Assembly: GCA_964036665.1 (NCBI GenBank)
Contig: OZ038529.1
Coordinates: 13,090,060 to 13,154,059, forward strand
Length of the DNA: 64,000 bases
Origin: Gordius sp. MW1
Taxonomy: Eukaryota > Nematomorpha > Gordioida > Gordea > Gordiidae
Direction: 5' to 3'
Below, one piece after another: positions 14,886 through 25,822 of this stretch. The position numbers and the translations under genes were made by a program. Numbering within the stretch: the stretch's first letter is position 1; the number at the start of each line of letters is the position of its first letter. The notes beneath the pieces were generated by a model that saw only the letters and a program-made list of their open reading frames with translations, had not been told where the DNA came from and ran no database searches.

Positions 14886-14916
14886 ATAGTTCTCGCAGCT
14901 TAAAACCTCTTTTCGG
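14706..14916. repeat. Truncated monomer with deletion junction at 14,885/14,886
   Basis: The phase-mark spacing falls to about 210 bp here, so roughly 133 bp are missing. The sequence runs 'caagtaaac' straight into 'atagttctcgcag', removing the class-specific segment and the H1 inverted repeat. The junction coincides with the end of block copy 3 and the start of the next block, so it marks the joint of two rearranged segments. Confidence 0.9.
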
Positions 14917-17250
14917 AAGTCAATCGAGGATAATAGGATTCTCAAATTGGCTTACTTTTATATATTTTTTCATGCTCTTTCACATAGAATTGAAAAAAAT
15001 AAATATTTTTTCCTCAAAATTGTTCACATATTTTTCTTTGAACCGTATTCATCCGATGAAAGTTGTCGTTTTCAGACGTGGTTTCTATGATCCCAAGTAA
15101 AAATTTATCAGAATCTAAAAACTATTACTTTGAAATCATAATCGCATAGGGCAGTTTTCAAAAATTCAGCACTCACATTGCGATACAACAAACTAATCGC
15201 AACAATAAAACGTTGTCTTTTGTCAAAATGAATAGTTCTGGCAGCTTAAAACCTCTTTTCGGAAGTAAATCGAGGATAATAGGATTCTCAAATTGGCTTA
15301 CTTTTATATATTTTTTCATGCTCTTTCACATAGAATTGAAAAAAATAAATATTTTTACCTCAAAAATTTTCACATATTTTTCTTTGAACCGTATTCATCC
15401 GATGACAGTTGTCGTTTTCAGACGTGGTTTCTATGATCCCAAGTAAAAATTTATCAGAATCTAAAAACTATTACTTTGAAATCATAATCGCATAGGGCAG
15501 TTTTCAAAAATTAAGCATCATGTTGCGATGCAACAAACTAATCGCAACAATAAAACGTTGTCTTTTGTCAAAATGATAGTTCTCGCAGCTTAAAACCTCT
15601 TTTCGGAAGTCAATCGAGGATAATAGGATTCTCAGATTGGCTTACTTTTATATATTTTTTCCTGCTCTTTCACATAGAATTGAAAAAAATAAATATTTTT
15701 ACCTCAAAAATTTTCACATATTTTTCTTTGAACCGTATTCATCCGATGAAAGTTGTCGTTTTCAGACGTGGTTTCTATGATCCCAAGTAAAAATTTATCA
15801 GAATCTAAAAACTATTACTTTGAAATCATAATCGCATAGGGCAGTTTTCAAAAATTCAGCACTCACATTGCGATACAACAAACTAATCGCAACAATAAAA
15901 CGTTGTCTTTTGTCAAAATGAATAGCAGCTTAAAATCTCTTTTCGAAAGTAAATCGAGGATAATAGGATTCTCAAATTGGCTTACTTTTATATATTTTTT
16001 TATGCTCTTTCACATACAATCGAAAAAAATAAATATTTTTACCTCAAAATTTTTCACATATTTTTCTATCAACCGTATGCATCCGATGAAAGTTGTCGTT
16101 TTCAGACGTGGTTTCTATGATCCCAAGTAAAAATTTATCAGAATCTGAAAACTATTACTTTGAAATCATGATCGCATAGAGCCATTTTCAAAAATTAAGC
16201 ATGACGTTGCGATACAACAAACTAATCGCAACAATAAAACGTTGTCTTTTGTCAAAATGATAGTTCTCGCAGCTTAAAACCTCTTTTCGCAAGTCAATCG
16301 AGGATAATAGGATTCTCAAATTGGCTTACTTTTATATATTTTTTTATGCTCTTTCACATACAATCGAAAAAAATTAATATTTTTACCTCAAAATTTTTCA
16401 CATATTTTTCTATCAACCGTATGCATCCGATGAAAGTTGTCGTTTTCAGACGTGGTTTCTATGATCCCAAGTAAAAATTTATCAGAATCTAAAAACTATT
16501 ACTTTGAAATCATGATCGCATAGAGCCATTTTCAAAAATTAACCATCACGTTGCGATACAACAAACTAATCGCAACAATAAAACGTTGTCTTTTGTCAAA
16601 ATGATAGTTCTCGCAGCTTAAAACCTCTTTTCGCAAGTCAATCGAGGATAATAGGATTCTCAAATTGGCTTACTTTTATATATTTTTTTATGCTCTTTCA
16701 CATACAATCGAAAAAAATTAATATTTTTACCTCAAAATTTTTCACATATTTTTCTATCAACCGTATGCATCCGATGAAAGTTGTCGTTTTCAGACGTGGT
16801 TTCTATGATCCCAAGTAAAAATTTATCAGAATCTGAAAACTATTACTTTGAAATCATGATCGCATAGAGCCATTTTCAAAAATTAAGCATCACGTTGCGA
16901 TACAACAAACTAATCGCAACAATAAAACGTTGTCTTTTGTCAAAATGATAGTTCTCGCAGCTTAAAACCTCTTTTCGGAAGTCAATCGAGGATAATAGGG
17001 TTCTCAAATTGGCTTACTTTTATATATTTTTTCATGCTCTTTCACATAGAATTGAAAAAAATCAATATTTTTACCTCAAAATTTTTCACATATTTTTCTT
17101 TGAACCGTATTCATCCAATGAAAGTTGTCGTTTTCAGACGTGGTTTCTTTGATCCCAAGTAAAAATTTATCAGAATCTGAAAACTATTACTTTGAAATCA
17201 TGATCGCATAGAGCCATTTTCAAAAATTAAGCATCACGTTGCGATACAAC
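14886..17250. repeat. 3,077-bp-offset block, copy 1 (7 monomers)
   Basis: It matches 17,963 onward at +3,077 in its left part ('agttct' at 14,888 and 17,965) and at +2,733 in its right part ('agaattgaaa' at 17,048 and 19,781). It therefore has one monomer (344 bp) more than copy 2. The extra unit is one of two consecutive near-identical 'gcaagtcaatcg' monomers around 16,300-16,985; one of them has the private change 'accatcacg'. Confidence 0.85.
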
Positions 17251-17962
17251 GAACTAATCGCAACAATAAAACGTTGTCTTTTGTCAAAATGATATTTCTC
17301 GCAGCTTAAAACCTCTTTTCGGAAGTCAATCGAGGATAATAGGATTCTCAAATTGGCTTACTTTTATATATTTTTTCATGCTCTTTCACATACAATCGAA
17401 AAAAATAAATATTTTTACCTCAAAATTTTTCACATATTTTTCTTTCAACCGTATGCATCAGATGAACGTTTTCAGACGTGGTTTCTATGATCCCAAGTAA
17501 AAATTTATCAGAATCTGAAAACTATTACTTTGAAATCATGATCGCATAGAGCCATTTTCAAAAATTAAGCATCACGTTGCGATACAACAAACTAATCGCA
17601 ACAATAAAACGTTGTCTTTTGTCAAAATGATAGTTCTCGCAGCAAACCTCTTTTCGCAAGTCAATCGAGGATAATAGGATTCACAAATTGGCTTACTTTT
17701 CATGCTCTTTCACATAGAATCGAAAAAAATAAATATTTTTACCTCAAAATTTTTCACATATTTTTCTTTGAACCGTATTCATCCGATGAAAGTTGTCGTT
17801 TTCAGACGTGGTTTCTATGATCCCAAGTAAAAATTTATCAGAATCAGAAAAATATTACTTTGAAATCATGATCGCATAGTGCATTTTTGAAAAATTAAGC
17901 ACTCACGTTGCGATACAACAAACTAATCGCAACAATAAAACGTTGTCTTTGTCAAAAAAATG
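17251..17962. repeat. Deletion-rich pair of monomers between the 3,077-bp block copies
   Basis: It is related to 22,030-22,780 by 'acgaactaatcg', 'gatattt(c/a)tcgcag', 'catcag(a/g)tg' and 'ttcacaaattgg'. It carries private losses: 7 bp in 'gatgaacgttttcag' near 17,466, 4 bp in 'gcagcaaacc' near 17,642 and about 15 bp in 'cttacttttcatgctc' near 17,698. The next monomer has a changed T/A run, 'gtctttgtcaaaaaaatg'. Confidence 0.8.
17878..17903. other. Class B-specific fold-back H2 (example)
   Basis: In class B monomers the segment before H1 reads AGTGC-ATTTTT-g-AAAAAT-taa-GCACT. That gives an 11-bp stem with a 1-nt turn and a 3-nt bulge. H1 follows at 17,907-17,933, so class B units carry two adjacent fold-backs. 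Class A ('agagcc...gcatcac') and class C ('agggcag...cagcactcac') lack the AGTGC/GCACT pairing. Other examples lie near 9,091, 20,287, 36,042, 42,570 and 62,525. Confidence 0.65.
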
Positions 17963-19983
17963 ATAGTTCTCGCAGCTTAAAACCTCTTTTCGGAAGTCAA
18001 TCGAGGATAATAGGATTCTCAAATTGGCTAACTTTTATATATTTTTTCATGCTCTTTCACATAGAATTGAAAAAAATAAATATTTTTTCCTCAAAATTTT
18101 TCACATATTTTTCTTTGAACCGTATTCATCCGATGAAAGTTGTCGTTTTCAGACGTGGTTTCTATGATCCCAAGTAAAAATTTATCAGAATCTAAAAACT
18201 ATTACTTTGAAATCATAATCGCATAGGGCAGTTTTCAAAAGTTCAGCACTCACATTGCGATACAACAAACTAATCGCAACAATAAAACGTTGTCTTTTGT
18301 CAAAATGAATAGTTCTGGCAGCTTAAAACCTCTTTTCGGAAGTAAATCGAGGATAATAGGATTCTCAGATTGGCTTACTTTTATATATTTTTTCATGCTC
18401 TTTCACATAGAATTGAAAAAAATAAATATTTTTACCTCAAAAATTTTCACATATTTTTCTTTGAACCGTATTCATCCGATGAAAGTTGTCGTTTTCAGAC
18501 GTGGTTTCTATGATCCCAAGTAAAAATTTATCAGAATCTAAAAACTATTACTTTGAAATCATAATCGCATAGGGCAGTTTTCAAAAATTAAGCATCATGT
18601 TGCGATGCAACAAACTAATCGCAACAATAAAACGTTGTCTTTTGTCAAAATGATAGTTCTCGCAGCTTAAAACCTCTTTTCGGAAGTCAATCGAGGATAA
18701 TAGGATTCTCAGATTGGCTTACTTTTATATATTTTTTCATGCTCTTTCACATAGAATTGAAAAAAATAAATATTTTTACCTCAAAAATTTTCACATATTT
18801 TTCTTTGAACCGTATTCATCCGATGAAAGTTGTCGTTTTCAGACGTGGTTTCTATGATCCCAAGTAAAAATTTATCAGAATCTAAAAACTATTACTTTGA
18901 AATCATAATCGCATAGGGCAGTTTTCAAAAATTCAGCACTCACATTGCGATACAACAAAGTAATCGCAACAATAAAACGTTGTCTTTTGTCAAAATGAAA
19001 AGCAGCTTAAAATCTCTTTTCGAAAGTAAATCGAGGATAATAGGATTCTCAAATTGGCTTACTTTTATATATTTTTTTATGCTCTTTCACATACAATCGA
19101 AAAAAATAAATATTTTTACCTCAAAATTTTTCACATATTTTTCTATCAACCGTATGCATCCGATGAAAGTTGTCGTTTTCAGACGTGGTTTCTATGATCC
19201 CAAGTAAAAATTTATCAGAATCTGAAAACTATTACTTTGAAATCATGATCGCATAGAGCCATTTTCAAAAATTAAGCATCACGTTGCGATACAACAAACT
19301 AATCGCAACAATAAAACGTTGTCTTTTGTCAAAATGATAGTTCTCGCAGCTTAAAACCTCTTTTCGCAAGTCAATCGAGGATAATAGGATTCTCAAATTG
19401 GCTTACTTTTATATATTTTTTTATGCTCTTTCACATACAATCGAAAAAAATTAATATTTTTACCTCAAAATTTTTCACATATTTTTCTATCAACCGTATG
19501 CATCCGATGAAAGTTGTCGTTTTCAGACGTGGTTTCTATGATCCCAAGTAAAAATTTATCAGAATCTGAAAACTATTACTTTGAAATCATGATCGCATAG
19601 AGCCATTTTCAAAAATTAAGCATCACGTTGCGATACAACAAACTAATCGCAACAATAAAACGTTGTCTTTTGTCAAAATGATAGTTCTCGCAGCTTAAAA
19701 CCTATTTTCGGAAGTCAATCGAGGATAATAGGGTTCTCAAATTGGCTTACTTTTATATATTTTTTCATGCTCTTTCACATAGAATTGAAAAAAATCAATA
19801 TTTTTACCTCAAAATTTTTCACATATTTTTCTTTGAACCGTATTCATCCAATGAAAGTTGTCGTTTTCAGACGTGGTTTCTTTGATCCCAAGTAAAAATT
19901 TATCAGAATCTGAAAACTATTACTTTGAAATCATGATCGCATAGAGCCATTTTCAAAAATTAAGCATCACGTTGCGATACAAC
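17963..19983. repeat. 3,077-bp-offset block, copy 2 (6 monomers)
   Basis: Second copy of 14,886-17,250 lacking one monomer. Shared marks include 'ttttttcctc', the class C segments near 18,195 and 18,880, 'catcatgttgcgatgc' near 18,595, 'aaaaaaattaat' near 19,449, and 'aaaaaatcaat' with 'catccaatg' near 19,791-19,850. Similarity ends at 19,984 ('aacaaac' against 'aacgaac' at 17,251). Confidence 0.85.
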
Positions 19984-21722
19984 AAACTAATCGCAACAAT
20001 AAAACGTTGTCTTTTGTCAAAATGATAGTTCTCGCAGCTTAAAACCTCTTTTCAAAAGTCAATCGAGGATAAAAGGATTCTCAAATTGGCTTACTTTTAA
20101 ATATTTTTTTATGCTCTTTCACATAGAATCGAAAAAAATAAATATTTTTACCTCAAAATTTTTCACATATTTTTCTTTGAACCGTATTCATCCGATGAAA
20201 GTTGTCGTTTTCAGACGTGGTTTCTATGATCCCAAGTAAAAATTTATCAGAATCAGAAAAATATTACTTTGAAATCATGATCGCATAGTGCATTTTCGAA
20301 AAATTAAGCACTCACGTTGCGATACAACAAACTAATCGCAACAATAAAACGTTGTCTTTTGTCAAAATGATAGTTCTCGCAGCTTAAAACCTCTTTTCGG
20401 AAGTCAATCGAGGATAATAGGATTCTCAAATTGGCTTACTTTTATATATTTTTTCATGCTCTTTCACATAGAATTAAAAAAAATTAATATTTTTACCTCA
20501 AAAGTTTTCACATATTTTTCTTTGAACCGTATTCATCCGTTGAAAGTTGTCGTTTTCAGACGTGGTTTCTTTGATCCCAAGTAAAAATTTATCAGAATCT
20601 AAAAACTTTTACTTTGAAATCATGATCGCATAGAGCCATTTTCAAAAATTAAGCATCACGTTGCGATACAACAAACTAATCGCAACAATAAAACGTTGTC
20701 TTTTGTCAAAATGATAGTTCTCGCAGCTTAAAACCTCTTTTCGGAAGTCAATCGAGGATAATAGGATTCTCAAATTGGCTTACTTTTAAATATTTTTTCA
20801 TGCTCTTTCACATAGAATCGAAAAAAATAAATATTTTTACCTCAAAATTTTTCACATATTTTTCTTTGAACCGTATTCATCCGATGAAAGTTGTCGTTTT
20901 CAGACATGGTTTCTATGATCCCAAGTAAAAATTTTTTAGAATCAGAAAAATATTACTTTGAAATCATGATCGCATAGTGCATTTTTGAAAAATTAAGCAC
21001 TCACGTTGCGATACAACAAACTAATCGCAACAATAAAACGTTGTCTTTTGTCAAAATGATAGTTCTCGCACCTTAAAACCTCTTTTCGGAAGTCAATCGA
21101 GGATAATAGGATTTTCAAATTGGCTTACTTTTATATATTTTTTCATGTCTTTTACATAGAATTGAAAAAAATAAATATTTTTACTTCAAAATTTTTCAAA
21201 TATTTTTCTTTGAACCGTATTCATCCGATGAAAGTTTTCGTTTTCAGACGTGGTTTCTTTGATCCCAAGTAAAAATTTATCAGAATCAGAAAAATATTAC
21301 TTTGAAATCATGATCGCATAGTGCATTTTTAAAAAATTAAGCACTCACGTTGCGATACAACAAACTAATCGCAACAATAAAACGTTGTCTTTTGTCAAAA
21401 TGATAGTTCTCGCAGCTTAAAACCTCTTTTCGGAAGTCAATCGAGGATAATAGGATTCTCAAATTGGCTTACTTTTATATATTTTTTCATGCTCTTTCAC
21501 ATACAATCGAAAAAAATAAATATTTTTACCTCAAAATTTTTCACCTATTTTTCTTTGAACCGTATTGATCCGATGAAAGTTGTCGTTTTCAGACGTGGTT
21601 TCTATGATCCCAAGTAAAAATTTATCAGAATCTGAAAACTATTACTTTGAAATCATGATCGCATAGAGCCATTTTCAAAAATTAAGCATCATGTTGCGAT
21701 GCAACAAACTAATCGCAACAAT
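19984..21722. repeat. First traceable stretch of the ordered higher-order series
   Basis: Five monomers carry, in order, 'ttcaaaagtc' plus 'gataaaagg' (about 20,052), 'catccgttg' (about 20,533), a changed 'aatttttt(a/c)ag' (about 20,930), 'tcgcacctt' (about 21,066), 'tcatgtctttt' (21,143), 'cacctattt' (21,542) and 'atgttgcgatgc' (21,691). The same order recurs around 34.8-36.4, 38.5-39.7, 44.4-46.0 and 47.8-49.5 kb. Confidence 0.8.
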
Positions 21723-24700
21723 AAAACGTTGTCTTTTGTCAAAATGATAGTTCTCGCAGCTTAAAACCTCTTTTCGGAAGTCAATCGAGGATAACAGGAT
21801 TCTCAGATTGGCTTACTTTTATATATTTTTTCATGCTATTTCACATAGAATTGAAAAAAATAAGTATTTTTACCTCAAAATTTTTCACATATTTTTCTTT
21901 GAACCGTATTCATCCGATGAAAGTTGTCGTTTTCAGACGTGGTTTCTATGATCCCAAGTAAAAATTTATCAGAATCTGAAAACTATTACTTTAAAATCAT
22001 GATCGCATAGAGCCATTTTCAAAAATTAAGCATCACGTTGCGATACAACGAACTAATCGCAACAATAAAACGTTGTCTTTTGTCAAAATGATATTTATCG
22101 CAGCTTAAAACCTCTTTTCGGAAGTCAATCGAGGATAATAGGATTCTCAAATTGGCTTACTTTTATATATTTTTTCATGCTCTTTCACATACAATCGAAA
22201 AATATAAATATTTTTACCTCAAAATTTTTCACATATTTTTCTTTCAACCGTATGCATCAGGTGAAAGTTGTCGTTTTCAGACGTGGTTTCTATGATCCCA
22301 AGTAAAAATTTATCAGAATCTGAAAACTATTACTTTGAAATCATGATCGCATAGAGCCATTTTCAAAAATTAAGCATCACGTTGCGATACAACAAACTAA
22401 TCGCAACAATAAAACGTTGTCTTTTGTCAAAATGATAGTTCTCGCAGCTTAAAAAACCTCTTTTCGCAAGTCAATCGAGGATAATAGGATTCACAAATTG
22501 GCTTACTTTTATTTATTTTTTCATGCTCTTTCACATAGAATCGAAAAAAATAAATATTTTTACCTCAAAATTTTTCACATATTTTTCTTTGAACCGTATT
22601 CATCCGATGAAAGTTGTCGTTTTCAGACGTGGTTTCTATGATCCCAAGTAAAAATTTAACAGAATCAGAAAAATATTACTTTGAAATCATGATCGCTTAG
22701 TGCATTTTTGAAAAATTAAGCACTCACGTTGCGATACAACAAACTAATCGCAACAATAAAACGTTGTCTTTGTCAAAATGATAGTTCTACCTCTTTTCGG
22801 AAGTCAATCGAGGATAATAGGATTCTCAAATTGGCTTACTTTTATATATTTTTTTATGCTCTTTCACATAGAATTGAAAAAAATAAATATTTTTTCCTCA
22901 AAATTTTTCACATATTTTTCTTTGAACCGTATTCATCCGATGAAAGTTGTCGTTTTCAGACGTGGTTTCTATGATCCCAAGTAAAAATTTATCAGAATCT
23001 AAAAAATATTACTTTGAAATCATAATCGCATAGGGCAGTTTTCAAAAATTCAGCACTCACATTGCGATACAACAAACTAATCGCAACAATAAAACGTTGT
23101 CTTTTGTAAAAATGAATAGTTCTGGCAGCTTAAAACCTCTTTTCGTAAGTAAATCGAGGATAATAGGATTCTCAAATTCGCTTACTTTTTATTTTTTTAT
23201 GCTCTTTCACATACAATCGAAAAAAATAAATATTTTTACCTCAGAATTTTTCACATATTTTTCTTTCAACCGTATGCATCCAATGAAAGTTGTCGTTTTC
23301 AGACGTGGTTTCTATGATCCCAAGTAAAAATTTATCAGAATCTGAAAACTATTACTTTGAAATCATGATCGCATAGCATTTTCAAAAATTAAGCATCACG
23401 TTGCGATACAACAAACTAATCGCAACAATAAAACGTTGTCTTTGTCAAAATGATAGTTCTCGCAGCTTAAAACCTCTTTTCGGAAGTCAATCGAGGATAA
23501 TAGGATTCTCAAATTGGCTTACTTTTATATATTTTTTCATGCTCTTTCACATAGAATTAAAAAAAATAAATATTTTTACCTCAAAAATTTTCACATATTT
23601 TTCTTTGAACCGTATTCATCCGATGAAAGTTGTCGTTTTCAGACGTGGTTTCTATGATCCCAAGTAAAAATTTATCAGAATCTGAAAACTATTACTTTGA
23701 AATCATGATCGCATAGAGCCATTTTCAAAAATTAAGCATCACGTTGCGATACAACAAACTAATCGCAACAAAAAACGTTGTCTTTTGTCAAAATGATAGT
23801 TCTCGCAGCTTAAAACCTCTTTTCGGAAGTCAATCGAGGATAATAGGATTCTCAAATTGGCTTACTTTTATATATTTTTTCATGCTCTTTCACATAGAAT
23901 TAAAAAAAATAAATATTTTTACCTCAAAAATTTTCACATATTTTTCTTTGAACCGTATTCATCCGATGAAAGTTGTCGTTTTCAGACGTGGTTTCTATGA
24001 TCCCAAGTAAAAATTTATCAGAATCTGAAAACTATTACTTTGAAATCATGATCGCATAGAGCCATTTTCAAAAATTAAGCATCACGTTGCGATACAACAA
24101 ACTAATCGCAACAAAAAACGTTGTCTTTTGTCAAAATGATAGTTCTCGCAGCTTAAAACCTCTTTTCGGAAGTCAATCGAGGATAATAGGATTCTCAAAT
24201 TGGCTTACTTTTATATATTTTTTTATGCTCTTTCACATAGAATTAAAAAAAAAATATTTTTACCTCAAAAATTTTCACATATTTTTCTTTGAACCGTATT
24301 CATCCGATGAAAGTTGTCGTTTTCAGACGTGGTTTCTATGATCCCAAGTAAAAATTTATCAGAATCTGAAAACTATTACTTTGAAATCATGATCGCATAG
24401 AGCCATTTTCAAAAATTAAGCATCACGTTGCGATACAACAAACTAATCGCAACAATAAAACGTTGTCTTTTGTCAAAATGATAGTTCTCGCAGCTTAAAA
24501 CCTCTTTTCGGAAGTCAATCGAGGATAATAGGATTCTCAAATTGGCTTACTTTTATATATTTTTTCATGCTCTTTCACATAGAATTGAAAAAAACAAATA
24601 TTTTTTCCTCAAAATTTTTCACATATTTTTCTTTGAACCGTATTCATCCGATGAAAGTTGTCGTTTTCAGACGTGGTTTCTATGATCCCAAGTAAAAATT

Positions 24701-25822
24701 TATCAGAATCTGAAAACTATTACTTTGAAATCATGATCGCATAGCATTTTCAAAAATTAAGCATCACGTTGCGATACAACAAACTAATCGCAACAATAAA
24801 ACGTTGTCTTTGTCAAAATGATAGTTCTCGCAGCTTAAAACCTCTTTTCGGAAGTCAATCGAGGATAATAGGATTCTCAAATTGGCTTACTTTTATATAT
24901 TTTTTCATGCTCTTTCACATAGAATTAAAAAAAATAAATATTTTTACCTCAAAAATTTTCACATATTTTTCTTTGAACCGTATTCATCCGATGAAAGTTG
25001 TCGTTTTCAGACGTGGTTTCTATGATCCCAAGTAAAAATTTATCAGAATCTGAAAACTATTACTGTGAAGTCATGATCGCATAGGGCAGTTTTCAAAAAT
25101 TCAGCACTCACATTGCGATACAACAAACTAATCGCAACAATAAAACGTTGTCTTTTGTAAAAATGAATAGTTCTGGCAGCTTAAAACCTCTTTTCGGAAG
25201 TAAATCGAGGATAATAGGATTCTCAAATTCGCTTACTTTTATATATTTTTTTCTGCTCTTTCACATACAATCGAAAAAAAATAAATATTTTTACCTCAGA
25301 ATTTTTCACATATTTTTCTTTCAACCGTATGCATCCGATGAAAGTTGTCGTTTTCAGACGTGGTTTCTATGATCCCAAGTAAAAATTTATCAGAATCTGA
25401 AAACTATTACTTTGAAATCATGATCGCATAGCATTTTCAAAAATTAAGCATCACGTTGCGATACAACAAACTAATCGCAACAATAAAACGTTGTCTTTGT
25501 CAAAATGATAGTTCTCGCAGCTTAAAACCTCTTTTCGGAAGTCAATCGAGGATAATAGGATTCTCAAATTGGCTTTTATATATTTTTTCATGCTCTTTCA
25601 CATAGAATTAAAAAAAACAAATATTTTTACCTCAAAAATTTTCACATATTTTTCTTTGAACCGTATTCATCCGATGAAAGTTGTCGTTTTCAGACGTGGT
25701 TTCTATGATCCCAAGTAAAAATTTATCAGAATCTGAAAACTATTACTTTGAAATCATGATCGCATAGAGCCATTTTCAAAAATTAAGCATCACGTTGCGA
25801 TACAACAAACTAATCGCAACAA
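21723..25822. repeat. 4,100-bp tandem duplication, copy 1 (12 monomers)
   Basis: Matches the following 4,100 bp base for base everywhere I compared, including rare marks: 'ataacagg' (21,791), 'tcatgctattt' (about 21,831), 'gatatttatcg' (about 22,090), a 13-bp loss in 'gttctacctc' (about 22,786), 'ttactttttattt' (about 23,184), 'actgtgaagtc' (about 25,062) and 'ttggcttttata' (about 25,569). The left limit is fixed by 'caataaaacg' here against 'caaaaaacg' in copy 2 (21,722/25,822). Confidence 0.93.

Noticed and set aside
17908-18177. Open frames of 61-89 codons recurring through the array, the longest at this position
   Set aside because: Nearly all begin at TTG rather than ATG. They are the same repeat read through in a few monomers, and in most copies they are closed by stops such as the 'tgatag' and 'cttaaa' region or by 1-bp indels. 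Frames shift freely between copies, no codon bias or domain is visible, and the F/Y/I-rich peptide follows from the A/T runs. Not a gene.
22778-22984. ATG-initiated 68-codon frame (also at 26,878)
   Set aside because: It arises from a 13-bp loss that removes the usual in-frame stop of the repeat. It exists only because the monomer was copied in the 4,100-bp duplication, and has no independent support.
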